NCBI GenBank assembly: GCA_900313005.1
Contig: ONZJ01000002.1
Coordinates: forward strand, 3,135,909-3,199,908
From: Rhodobacteraceae bacterium EL129
GTDB lineage: Bacteria > Pseudomonadota > Alphaproteobacteria > Rhodobacterales > Rhodobacteraceae
DNA length: 64,000 nucleotides
Direction: 5' to 3'
The notes under the pieces were generated by a model. The model saw nothing but the letters and a program-made list of their open reading frames with translations, ran no database searches and had not been told where the DNA came from. The translations under genes and the position numbers were made by a program. How positions within the stretch are numbered: position 1 is the stretch's first letter; each line of letters starts with the position of its first letter. Positions 24,612-33,087 of this stretch are shown piece after piece.

Positions 24612-25451
24612 TCAGGCGGTTTTCGCGGGATATTGGTCAGGTGTTGATTTGATTTCGGCTATGGCGGGGGCTGTTAGACGGACCATGACTTCGGCAACCA
24701 CAGCGGCGGCAATGACCTCGGGCCGCTTGTCGGTGCTTTCGGATGCCCCGATGGGGCAGGTCAGACCAATGGTGTCCTTGCCCACCGAACTGACGGCATG
24801 AAAACGCGCGAATTTCTCCCGTTTCGTGGCCGATCCGATCAGGCCGACATAAGCGGCATCAAAGCGGTCAAGCGCCTCGGATGTCAGCACAAAATCCAGC
24901 GCATGATCATGAGTCAGCACGATAAATGCGCTGTTTGCAGGGGCCTCGCGAATGTCGGCTTCGGGCATCACCGACAAGCGTGTTTCCACGTTTGCATCGC
25001 ACAGCGACAGCTCTTCGCTGCGCCCATCTATCAAAATGCAACGCACCGGCAGGAACTGAAAGAACTGGGCCAAGGCACGACCGACATGACCTGCACCCAG
25101 AATATAGACACGAGGGCGCGCCGCGAGGCTTTGCATCTCATGCTGATAAGCGATGCGGCAATCAGCTGTGGTCATCTGGCGCAACGTGATCGCAACGCGC
25201 CCGCCGCAGCACTGGCCAATCTCCGGCCCCAGTGGAACATCCATATCCTCGGCCACGCATCCCGCACGCAACATCGCGCGGGCTTTGTCGATGGCCATGT
25301 ATTCCAGCTGACCGCCTCCGATTGTGCCGTAGAGGGTATCGGCACTCACAAACATCTGTGCGCCCGGCTCGCGCGGAGAGGATCCGCGCACTTTTGTGAG
25401 CCGGATGTGGATCGCGTTCTGCGACGCCGCCAAGAAGGTATCGAGCGTCAT
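24612..25451 (-). CDS. xdhC: xanthine dehydrogenase accessory protein XdhC
   Basis: Molybdenum-cofactor binding and sulfuration chaperone needed to insert active cofactor into the XdhB subunit. The 279-residue protein has the N-terminal KVRGSSPREPGAQMFVS segment, GTIGGGQLEYMAI, a CCGGRV motif and the C-terminal Rossmann part YILGAGHVGRALAQFF plus YVGLIGSATKREKF. The start codon overlaps the xdhB stop by 4 bases (ATGA). Order A-B-C is the usual one for this operon type. Confidence 0.94.
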   Translation of the reverse strand: MTLDTFLAASQNAIHIRLTKVRGSSPREPGAQMFVSADTLYGTIGGGQLEYMAIDKARAMLRAGCVAEDMDVPLGPEIGQCCGGRVAITLRQMTTADCRIAYQHEMQSLAARPRVYILGAGHVGRALAQFFQFLPVRCILIDGRSEELSLCDANVETRLSVMPEADIREAPANSAFIVLTHDHALDFVLTSEALDRFDAAYVGLIGSATKREKFARFHAVSSVGKDTIGLTCPIGASESTDKRPEVIAAAVVAEVMVRLTAPAIAEIKSTPDQYPAKTA

Positions 25452-27784
25452 GGGGTTCCCCCCTTAAGCCGTTCGATCGCCATCAACACGCGCTCGGGCG
25501 TGGCGGGCGCATCAAGGCGTGGACATGTCTTGTAGTCCTCAACGCTAGCGACCGCATGCGACAAGGCTTCAAACACTGAAATGCCCAACATAAAGGGGGG
25601 CTCACCCACGGCCTTGGAGCGCTTGATCGTTTGTTCCTTGTTCTCGGACCAGGTCGCAAGTTTGGTGTTGAAGATGCGCGGTCGGTCTGAGGCCAGCGGG
25701 ATTTTATAGGTCGAGGGCGCATGGGTGCGCAGCTGGCCCTCGGCGTCCCACCATAGTTCTTCGGTGGTGAGCCATCCCATGCCTTGGATAAAGGCCCCTT
25801 CAACCTGTCCAATATCAATGACCGGGTTCAGGGATTTTCCCACATCATGCAGGATGTCCGTGCGCTCCACCCGGTACTCCCCTGTCAATGTGTCGACGGA
25901 CACTTCGGAACAGGCAGCCCCATAGGCGTAGTAGTAAAACGGACGGCCTTGGCCCGTTTCGCGATCCCAGTGGATTTTGGGGGTCTTGTAAAACCCTGCC
26001 GCGGACAGGTGGACGCGGGCCATATAGGCCTGCTTGATGAAATCACGAAAGGGCAGGATTTCATCCCCCACCTGCACCGCATTCGGCAGAAATTGCACGT
26101 TTTCAGCATCGGTTTCCCAGTGCGATGCCGCAAATGCAATCAGCCGTTCCTTGATCTGTCGTGCCGCATCCTGCGCGGCCATCCCGTTGAGGTCAGACCC
26201 CGAAGAGGCCGCAGTCGCGGAGGTATTTGGTACTTTCTCCGTGGTCGTTTTGGTGATTTTGATCGTGTCGAAATCCACCTGAAACGCATCAGCCACGACC
26301 TGCGCGATCTTGGTGTTCAGCCCCTGGCCCATTTCCGTGCCGCCGTGGTTCAAATGGATCGACCCATCTGAATAAATGTGCAGCAAGGCACCGGCCTGAT
26401 TGTACCATGTGGCCGTGAAAGAGATGCCAAACTTGACGGGTGTCAGCGCGATGCCTTTGCGGATCGTTCCGCCTTTGGCATTCCAATCCAGCACCGCCTG
26501 ACGCCGGATTCGATAATCAGCGCTGTCTTCAAGCTCCTGACAGATGCGCGGGGCGATATTGTCCTCGACTGTCTGGTGATAGGGCGTCACATCGCGCCCA
26601 TTGTCGCCGTAGAAGTTACGTCTGCGCACTTCAAGGCTGTCCAGCCCACGATGATAGGCGATCTCTTCGATTATCCGCTCAGCGGCGATCACGCCCTGTG
26701 GCCCGCCAAAGCCGCGAAATGCAGTGTTGGAGACGGTGTTGGTTTTCATCGGATGCGAATTCAACAGGACATTGGGGTAGTAGTAGGCGTTGTCGGCATG
26801 AAAAAGCGCCCGGTCTGTCACGGGCCCGGAAAGGTCGGATGAAAATCCGCAGCGCGCGGCAAATTCGCCTGTGACAGCCTCGATCACGCCATTATCGTCA
26901 AAACCCACTTCGTAGTCGATCACGAAATCATGGCGTTTGCCGGTGGCTGACATATCATCATCACGGTCGGGGCGGATCTTGACCGCGCGATTCCATTTCT
27001 TTGCGGCAACCGCCGCGACCGAACAGAACAGGTTCATCTGGGTTTCCTTACCGCCGAACCCGCCACCCATTCGGCGCACATTGATTGTCACCGCGTTTGA
27101 CGGCACGCCCAGAACATGCGCCACCATGTGTTGCGCTTCGCTGGGGTGCTGAGTGGAGGAATGCACGATCACGTCATCGTCCTCGCCTGGGATCGCAAAT
27201 GCGATATGGCCTTCAAGATACATGTGATCCTGACCGCCGATGCGCAGCTTGCCTTTGATCCGGTGGGTTGCCTTGCCCAGGGCGCTTTCCGCCTCGCCAC
27301 GTTTGAGCGTTAGCGGAGGGGTCACATATCCCATGTCAGCGGCCTGCGCCGCTTCAGGATCCAGGGCGTGGGGCAGCTCCTTGTAAGTCACTTTTGCCAG
27401 CTTGGCCGCCCGGCGTGCGGCGTCCCGGGATTCAGCCACCACGGCAAACATGGGCTGACCCCAGAACTCCACCTTGTCGGTGGCGAAAATCGGTTCGTCA
27501 TCACGCCCTGTGGGCGACACATCATTAACGCCCGGAATATCATCCGCGGTCAAAACGCCGATCACACCGGGGGCCTTGCGCACCGCACTCAGATCGACAT
27601 CCCGCAACAAGGCATGGGCCTTTGTGGACAGACCCAGATAGGCGTGAAGGGTTCCCACCGGCTCGGCGATATCATCGCAATACTCGGCGCGGCCCGTGAC
27701 GTGTTTGATGGCGCTGTCGTGGCGCAAATCCGCGTTGACACCGCCTTTGATCTTAGCAGGCGCAGAGTTTTGTACGGTTGTCAT
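25448..27784 (-). CDS. xdhB: xanthine dehydrogenase molybdopterin-binding subunit
   Basis: Large subunit carrying the molybdenum cofactor; with XdhA it oxidises hypoxanthine and xanthine to urate. Family motifs are visible along the 778 residues: VLTADDIPGVNDVSP, the cofactor loops RRMGGGFGGKETQ and TAFRGFGGPQGV with the substrate Arg, HGGTEMGQGLNTK, and near the end KAVGEPPFMLG with the catalytic Glu. It is separated from xdhA by 14 bases and overlaps xdhC. It is a cytosolic enzyme with no export signal. Confidence 0.96.
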   Translation of the reverse strand: MTTVQNSAPAKIKGGVNADLRHDSAIKHVTGRAEYCDDIAEPVGTLHAYLGLSTKAHALLRDVDLSAVRKAPGVIGVLTADDIPGVNDVSPTGRDDEPIFATDKVEFWGQPMFAVVAESRDAARRAAKLAKVTYKELPHALDPEAAQAADMGYVTPPLTLKRGEAESALGKATHRIKGKLRIGGQDHMYLEGHIAFAIPGEDDDVIVHSSTQHPSEAQHMVAHVLGVPSNAVTINVRRMGGGFGGKETQMNLFCSVAAVAAKKWNRAVKIRPDRDDDMSATGKRHDFVIDYEVGFDDNGVIEAVTGEFAARCGFSSDLSGPVTDRALFHADNAYYYPNVLLNSHPMKTNTVSNTAFRGFGGPQGVIAAERIIEEIAYHRGLDSLEVRRRNFYGDNGRDVTPYHQTVEDNIAPRICQELEDSADYRIRRQAVLDWNAKGGTIRKGIALTPVKFGISFTATWYNQAGALLHIYSDGSIHLNHGGTEMGQGLNTKIAQVVADAFQVDFDTIKITKTTTEKVPNTSATAASSGSDLNGMAAQDAARQIKERLIAFAASHWETDAENVQFLPNAVQVGDEILPFRDFIKQAYMARVHLSAAGFYKTPKIHWDRETGQGRPFYYYAYGAACSEVSVDTLTGEYRVERTDILHDVGKSLNPVIDIGQVEGAFIQGMGWLTTEELWWDAEGQLRTHAPSTYKIPLASDRPRIFNTKLATWSENKEQTIKRSKAVGEPPFMLGISVFEALSHAVASVEDYKTCPRLDAPATPERVLMAIERLKGGTP

Positions 27785-27798
27785 GACAGTCCCCCTGT

Positions 27799-29256
27799 TT
27801 ACGCGCTGAGACGGTTGGTTGGTGCATCAACTTGCTGATCCAGCCAAAACTTCCGGAACAGATTCTTGGACACTTGCAGGCGGTACTCGGCAGAGGCGCG
27901 CCAATCACTGAGAGGACTGAAGTCCTCTCCTAATCTTGCGGCGGCGGCGATCAGCGTCGCTTCGCTCCAAACAGCACCGACCAGGGCAGCTTCGGCATGT
28001 GCTGCCCGTTTCGGGGTGGCGGCCATGCCGCCAAACGCGATCCGAGCGGCAGTGATCGTGCCGTTCTGAACCGTTACATTGAACGCGGCACAGACCGAGG
28101 AAATATCCTCATCGCGCCGCTTGGAAATCTTGTAGGCGGCGTGGAGTGAGTGAGGGGTGGCATTGGGAATGCTGATGCTCTCCAGAAATTCGCCGTTTGC
28201 CATGTCCTGCTTGCCGTAGTCGATGAAGAATTCCTCGATCGGCAACGTCCGACGTGCGGCCCCCTTGCGCAGCGTGATGGTGGCACCGAGAGCGATGAGC
28301 ACCGGAGGTGTATCCCCGATAGGCGATCCGTTCGCGATGTTGCCACCGATGGTGCCCATGCTGCGGATTTGCCAGCCGGCAATCCGATCCCAGAATGCCC
28401 CGAGATGCGGATGGCGTTCAGAGATCACCGCCTGACTATCGGCATAGCTCACACCTGCACCAATCTTGATGGCATCTTCTGTTTTGACGATCTGCCGCAA
28501 CTCATCCAGATGGTTCAGGAAAACCACCGGCGAGATATCACGCAGGAATTTTGTGACCCACAGCCCCACGTCTGTCGCGCCTGCCACGATTGTTGCCTCG
28601 GGCATCTCCAGCAGAATCTCTGCCAGATCATCAACGCTCGCCGGCAGGATGCAGCGGCTGCCCCCGTTCGCCACATCAACCCGCTTGCCATCGCGCAGCT
28701 CTGTCAGCCTGGCCGTCATTGTCGCGCGTTCAAGCGTCAGCGCGTCCTCTGCCGGGCTGCCAAGTGTTGTGGCAGCTTTGGCCGCCTTGATGATGGGCTC
28801 ATACCCTGTGCACCGACACAGGTTGCCTTGCAGTGCGGTTTCAATCTGGGTTTCCGAAGGGTCAGGATTTTGCATCCAAAGCGCATAGAGCGACATGACA
28901 AAGCCCGGCGTACAGAATCCGCACTGGCTACCATGGTGCTCGACCATCGCCTGCTGCACGGGATGCAATTTTCCGTTCGGGTCGGATAGATATTCGATGG
29001 ACACCACATGGCAGGCATCCAGCGATGCTGTCAGCCGGATGCAGGCGTTCACGGGCTCATAGCGCAGCGTGCCATTTTGCAACCGGCCGACCAGAACAGT
29101 GCACGCTCCGCAATCCCCTTCAGCACAGCCTTCTTTGGTGCCTGTCAGGCGACAATCAAGACGCAGAAAGTCCAGCAATGTGTCATTTGCACCAACGCGG
29201 TCCAAACTCACATCACGGTCGTTCAGCACGAAGCGGATTTCAGATCTGGTGTTCAT
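27799..29256 (-). CDS. xdhA: xanthine dehydrogenase FAD/[2Fe-2S] subunit
   Basis: Small subunit passing electrons from the molybdenum centre to NAD+. The N-terminal domain holds two [2Fe-2S] clusters (CRLTGTKEGCAEGDCGAC, then CGFCTPGFVMSLYAL and CRCTGYEPI). The FAD domain follows (VAGATDVGLWVTKF, MGTIGGNIANGSPIGDTPP). Length 485 residues is typical. It is the first gene of xdhABC-permease-guaD and faces a divergent LysR gene 120 bases away, which probably regulates it. Confidence 0.95.
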   Translation of the reverse strand: MNTRSEIRFVLNDRDVSLDRVGANDTLLDFLRLDCRLTGTKEGCAEGDCGACTVLVGRLQNGTLRYEPVNACIRLTASLDACHVVSIEYLSDPNGKLHPVQQAMVEHHGSQCGFCTPGFVMSLYALWMQNPDPSETQIETALQGNLCRCTGYEPIIKAAKAATTLGSPAEDALTLERATMTARLTELRDGKRVDVANGGSRCILPASVDDLAEILLEMPEATIVAGATDVGLWVTKFLRDISPVVFLNHLDELRQIVKTEDAIKIGAGVSYADSQAVISERHPHLGAFWDRIAGWQIRSMGTIGGNIANGSPIGDTPPVLIALGATITLRKGAARRTLPIEEFFIDYGKQDMANGEFLESISIPNATPHSLHAAYKISKRRDEDISSVCAAFNVTVQNGTITAARIAFGGMAATPKRAAHAEAALVGAVWSEATLIAAAARLGEDFSPLSDWRASAEYRLQVSKNLFRKFWLDQQVDAPTNRLSA

Positions 29257-29361
29257 ATGTCCTCCCTCGCCGCAGCTGGGACTCTGCGGCTTTCTCTTTT
29301 ATGGCCCAATTAACTACCCCGAAAAACGTTACAATCGGGTATGCTGTTTCAACGATTCGTA

Positions 29362-29367
29362 TATAAT
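29362..29367 (+). promoter_or_regulatory. candidate -10 box before the LysR gene
   Basis: A perfect TATAAT lies 12 bases before the ATG of the LysR gene in the divergent xdhA/lysR gap. No good -35 hexamer is visible 17 bases upstream. This very short distance would give an almost leaderless transcript that still includes the GAGG ribosome-binding site. Confidence 0.35.
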
Positions 29368-29378
29368 CTGAGGTGCAG

Positions 29379-30281
29379 ATGCCTTACGTTGAAAGCCTGA
29401 AGGTCTTTGTCAGAGTGGTCGAACTTGGTAGCATTACAGCTGGCGGCCGCGATTTGCGTCTGACCCCGGCGGTCGCTAGCAATCGCATCAAGGAGCTGGA
29501 GCGCCGGTTGGATGTCCGTCTCTTCAACCGCACGACACGTAAGCTGTCTCCAACCGAGGTGGGGCACGAGTTTTACCAACACGCACGCCAGGTGGTTCAA
29601 TCTATAGAAGACGCTGAGGCTGCGATCTCGGGGTATTCACAGTCGCCACACGGCACCGTGCAAGTGACGGCGCCACTTGGGGTGGGCAAACGTTTGGTGG
29701 CCCCTCTCATCCCCGAGTTTGTGGATATGTACCCGGATGTGTCCGTGCGGTTGCGCCTGTCGGACCGCAAGGTGGATCTGTTGGCAGACGGAATTGATGT
29801 GGCGTTCTTTGTCGGTGAGCCTTCGGATTCGAACCTGAAATTGCGAAAGATCATGGATACACCTCGTATCCTGTGCGCCGCGCCGTCTTACCTTGAACAA
29901 CATGGCGTGCCGCAAACGCCTGATGATCTATTGCACCACAATTGTCTGTTACTGCGGTATCCACGGTCGCCCGAATGGTACTGGACATTGTCAACATCCC
30001 AAGGGCCAAAGCGGATGGATGTATCCGGCAGCTATGATTCCGATGACGGCGATGTGTTGACCGGTTGGGCCTGTGCTGGACGCGGCATCATCAACAAGCC
30101 TCGGTTTGAAGTGCTGGATCACCTTCGGAGTGGAACACTTGTCGAAGTCCTCCCCGAAACACCGCCCAAACCCGCAATGTTCGGATGTCTTTATCCGCAT
30201 CGAAGGCTACAAGATAACAAGGTCCGGCTTTTGGTCGACTTCCTACAACAGCGTTGTCGTGAAAATCTGTCTCTCGCGTGA
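29379..30281 (+). CDS. LysR-type transcriptional regulator (purine cluster, copy 1)
   Basis: A 300-residue DNA-binding regulator. The N-terminal winged helix-turn-helix is VFVRVVELGSITAGGRDLRLTPAVASNRIKELERRL in sections, followed by RLFNRTTRKLSPTEVG. The effector domain begins near residue 90. I choose the ATG at 29379 with GAGG 5 bases upstream; an in-frame GTG is at 29373. It diverges from xdhA and lies tail-to-tail with puuD, so it likely controls purine genes with a purine or breakdown product as ligand. It is clearly similar along its length to the LysR protein at 31661-32572 (shared RLRLSDRK and AFFVG segments), suggesting duplication. Confidence 0.9.
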   Translation: MPYVESLKVFVRVVELGSITAGGRDLRLTPAVASNRIKELERRLDVRLFNRTTRKLSPTEVGHEFYQHARQVVQSIEDAEAAISGYSQSPHGTVQVTAPLGVGKRLVAPLIPEFVDMYPDVSVRLRLSDRKVDLLADGIDVAFFVGEPSDSNLKLRKIMDTPRILCAAPSYLEQHGVPQTPDDLLHHNCLLLRYPRSPEWYWTLSTSQGPKRMDVSGSYDSDDGDVLTGWACAGRGIINKPRFEVLDHLRSGTLVEVLPETPPKPAMFGCLYPHRRLQDNKVRLLVDFLQQRCRENLSLA

Positions 30282-30292
30282 ACGAGGCCGCG

Positions 30293-31552
30293 TTAGCGCG
30301 ACACGACATAGAAGGGCAGGTCTTTGCCTGCGTTTTCATACCAACGAATAATCACCTTGCGCTCGTCTTCTTCCATAAACGACACATTGGCGGGTGGCAT
30401 GGCCACGCTGACCCCCGCTTGCAGATAGATCTGACTGGCCGCACGGGCCACATCAGCGGGTGTTTCCAACAGGATGTTCTTGGGCGCGCGGCGGATGCCA
30501 TCATAAAACGGCTCGCGGGCATGGCACATGGCACAGCGCCCGGGAACGATCTCCATCACCTTGTCAAACCCGTCTGCCGAGGCGAAGACCTCTTCGGTCT
30601 TCGTCAAAGGGCGAGCTTCGCTGTCTTCATAGGTGTCGTGCATCAGCGGCGCTGTGCTGAGCCACATGATCACGATGAACAGCAGAACTGTCACAGCCCA
30701 TGTCCAGCTGGGGCCTTTGCCCGTGCGGTGCATGGTGTTGAAGTAATGCCGTATGGTCACACCCGTCAGGAAGATCAGCGATGCGATGATCCAGGAATAC
30801 TCGGTGGCGAAGGCCAGCGGATAGTGGTTCGACAGCATCAGGAAGACGACCGGCAAAGTCAGATAGTTATTGTGGGTTGAACGCACCTTGGCGATCTTGC
30901 CGTATTTGGCATCTGGGGTGCGCCCTTGTTTGAGGTCTTCGACCACAATGCGCTGGTTGGGCATGATCTGGAAAAACACATTCGCGGTCATGATGGTGGC
31001 GGTGAATGCACCCAGGTGCAGCAATGCAGCACGGCCCGTGAAGATCTGGTTGTAGCCCCAGGACATGACCACGAGTATCGCAAAGAGCAGCACCATCAGC
31101 ACTGTCGGGGTGTCTGCCAGTTTCGATTTGCACATGGCGTCATACAGCATCCAACCGATGGTCAGAGAGCCCGCCGAGATCGCGATGCCTTGCCACAAGG
31201 CAAGATCCGCCTTGGCCGCATCAATCAGGTACAGCTCGCCGCCGACCCAATAGATTATCATCAACAAGGCCGCGCCGGTCAGCCAGGTCGTGTAGCTTTG
31301 CCATTTGTGCCAGGTCAGGTGCTCGGGCATTTCCGATGGGGCGACAAGGTATTTGACCGTGTGATAAAAGCCGCCGCCATGCACTTCCCATTCTTCGCCG
31401 GAGGCGCCTTCGGGCAGAGCTTCATTAGGCTTCAGCATCAAATCGAGCGCGATAAAATAGAATGACGCGCCAATCCAGGCCATCGCTGTGATGACGTGCA
31501 ACCAACGGACGGCAAAGGCCAACCAGTCCCACATTATCGCCAGATCGTGCAT
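30293..31552 (-). CDS. puuD: urate hydroxylase with cytochrome c domain
   Basis: Membrane enzyme converting urate to 5-hydroxyisourate with electrons passing to the respiratory chain through a C-terminal cytochrome c. The N-terminal 300 residues have about eight helices and begin WDWLAFAVRWLHVITAMAWIG, with conserved His in HHYFN-like and HNNYLTLPVVFLMLSNH segments. The C-terminal domain has the haem site CAMCHAREPF and ends in a short helix with MPPANVSFM. The 419-residue length fits PuuD. It is flanked by two paralogous LysR genes and followed by the other urate-degradation genes. Confidence 0.93.
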   Translation of the reverse strand: MHDLAIMWDWLAFAVRWLHVITAMAWIGASFYFIALDLMLKPNEALPEGASGEEWEVHGGGFYHTVKYLVAPSEMPEHLTWHKWQSYTTWLTGAALLMIIYWVGGELYLIDAAKADLALWQGIAISAGSLTIGWMLYDAMCKSKLADTPTVLMVLLFAILVVMSWGYNQIFTGRAALLHLGAFTATIMTANVFFQIMPNQRIVVEDLKQGRTPDAKYGKIAKVRSTHNNYLTLPVVFLMLSNHYPLAFATEYSWIIASLIFLTGVTIRHYFNTMHRTGKGPSWTWAVTVLLFIVIMWLSTAPLMHDTYEDSEARPLTKTEEVFASADGFDKVMEIVPGRCAMCHAREPFYDGIRRAPKNILLETPADVARAASQIYLQAGVSVAMPPANVSFMEEDERKVIIRWYENAGKDLPFYVVSR

Positions 31553-31660
31553 GCGTCCCTCCTTTTGAAGCTGCCGCGTCCTCTGTATCTCAGTGCGTCG
31601 CTTTCCTGAATTGCAGAAAAAATCCTAGCAGCTTCAAAGTAAAGCTAATAATATTTCACC

Positions 31661-32572
31661 ATGGCTTATCTTGATAATATCCGAACCTTTGTGCGTGTGT
31701 ACGAGCTTGGCAATATGTCGGCGGCCGCGCGGGATCAGCGTATTTCGGCCGCGGTCACTTCGGCGCGCATTGCCAGTCTGGAAGAACATCTGGATATCCG
31801 CCTGTTCCAGCGCACCACACGGATGCTGAAGCCGACCGAACAAGGTGTGCTGTTTTATGCCGGGGCCTGCAAGATCCTCGAGGCGGTGGAAGAGGCCGAG
31901 GCGGATATCACCAGTGTCACCAGATCACCTCGCGGCACTTTGCATGTCGCGGCCCCCTTGGTCATGGGGCAACGATTCATTGCCCCCGCTGTCCCACTGT
32001 TCAAAGAGGCCTACCCTTTGATCAACATTCGCCTGCGCCTGTCAGACCGCAAGCTGGACGTTGCGGGCGAAGGGTTGGATGCGGCATTTTTTGTAGGCAT
32101 CCCCGAGGATTCAAACCTGCGTATCCGTAAGATCGCGGATTGTGCGCGGGTGCTGTGCGCTTCGCCGGATTATATCACCCGCAGAGGCCAGCCTGAAAGC
32201 AGCGCGGAACTAAGCACTGACAAGCACGATTGTCTGAACTTGCGCTATCCCGGCGCACCGGAGTTCCAATGGCCCTTGGAAACGCCTGACGGATTGAAAC
32301 GTGTGGCGGTCTCAGGGCCGTTTGAAACCGATCATGGCGATGTTCTGACCAACTGGGCGCTTGAGGGGCACGGCATCGTCCTGAAACCTCTGTTCGAGGT
32401 GGCCGATCACCTGAAGTCGGGTCGGCTGTTCAGGGTTCTGCCTAACGAACCGCCGATCCCGATCCAGATGGGGTGCTTGTATTCTCATCGCCGACTGCAA
32501 GATCCAAAAGCCCGATTGCTGATGGATTTCATGGTCGCCCATATCGAGGCGATGCTGCCCGATAACGCATGA
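31661..32572 (+). CDS. LysR-type transcriptional regulator (purine cluster, copy 2)
   Basis: A 303-residue regulator with an N-terminal helix-turn-helix (FVRVYELGNMSAAARDQRIS, then RIASLEEHLDIRLFQRTTR) and a LysR effector domain. It diverges from puuD and converges with the HIU-hydrolase gene 9 bases away. The similarity to the LysR at 29379-30281 extends through the effector domain (for example RLRLSDRKL and DSNLRIRKIADCARVLCASPDYI against LKLRKIMDTPRILCAAPSYL). It probably controls puuD and perhaps hiuH or puuE. Confidence 0.9.
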   Translation: MAYLDNIRTFVRVYELGNMSAAARDQRISAAVTSARIASLEEHLDIRLFQRTTRMLKPTEQGVLFYAGACKILEAVEEAEADITSVTRSPRGTLHVAAPLVMGQRFIAPAVPLFKEAYPLINIRLRLSDRKLDVAGEGLDAAFFVGIPEDSNLRIRKIADCARVLCASPDYITRRGQPESSAELSTDKHDCLNLRYPGAPEFQWPLETPDGLKRVAVSGPFETDHGDVLTNWALEGHGIVLKPLFEVADHLKSGRLFRVLPNEPPIPIQMGCLYSHRRLQDPKARLLMDFMVAHIEAMLPDNA

Positions 32573-32581
32573 GATGCAGGA

Positions 32582-32935
32582 TCAGCTTCCCCGGTATGTG
32601 GCATAGCCAAAAGGCGACAAAAGCAGGGGCACATGATAGTGGCTGTGCTCGGACATCCCAAACCGCAACGGGATCACATCCAGAAACCGCGGGTCCTCGG
32701 CCGGTGTGCCAATAGCCGTCAGATAATCACCTGCATGAAACACCAGCTCGTAAGTGCCCAGTGCAAATTCGCTTTCGGGCAGGATGTGCTCGTCCGTGCG
32801 CCCATCATCATTAGTCACCAACGTTTTGAGCAATTCACGTGTCTCACCACTCAATCGGTACAATTCGATTTTAAGCTCTTCCGCCGGAGCTCCTCGGGCC
32901 GTGTCCAGAACGTGGGTTGTCAGATAGCCGCTCAT
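32582..32935 (-). CDS. uraH: 5-hydroxyisourate hydrolase
   Basis: Transthyretin-like enzyme that opens 5-hydroxyisourate to OHCU, the step after PuuD. The 117-residue protein has the N-terminal [18 protein letters not shown] signature with the catalytic His, the [16 protein letters not shown] region and the C-terminal YRGS tetrapeptide diagnostic of the family. It has no signal peptide, so it acts in the cytosol. It diverges from puuE, with about 150 bases of AT-rich DNA between. Confidence 0.95.
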   Translation of the reverse strand: MSGYLTTHVLDTARGAPAEELKIELYRLSGETRELLKTLVTNDDGRTDEHILPESEFALGTYELVFHAGDYLTAIGTPAEDPRFLDVIPLRFGMSEHSHYHVPLLLSPFGYATYRGS

Positions 32936-33087
32936 GTCCGCTCTCCGTTGTTGATTCCTGACCGAGTTTTGCGTGTTTTACCGCGAAATTGACACCTTAG
33001 CCTTGCGAATAACTCTTTCAAAAATTTCTGGAAGGTAATTTCTATTCTTTTAACTTAGACAGAAATCGAAACGTTGGAGACCCTTTG

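Noticed and set aside
24798-25535. Open frame of 245 codons opposite xdhC
   Set aside because: Fully antisense to xdhC/xdhB, with no family motif and no ribosome-binding site.
28150-28989. Open frame of 279 codons opposite xdhA
   Set aside because: Antisense to the FAD and iron-sulfur domains of xdhA, which are clearly coding. The protein is rich in Cys/His/Arg and without a fold signature.
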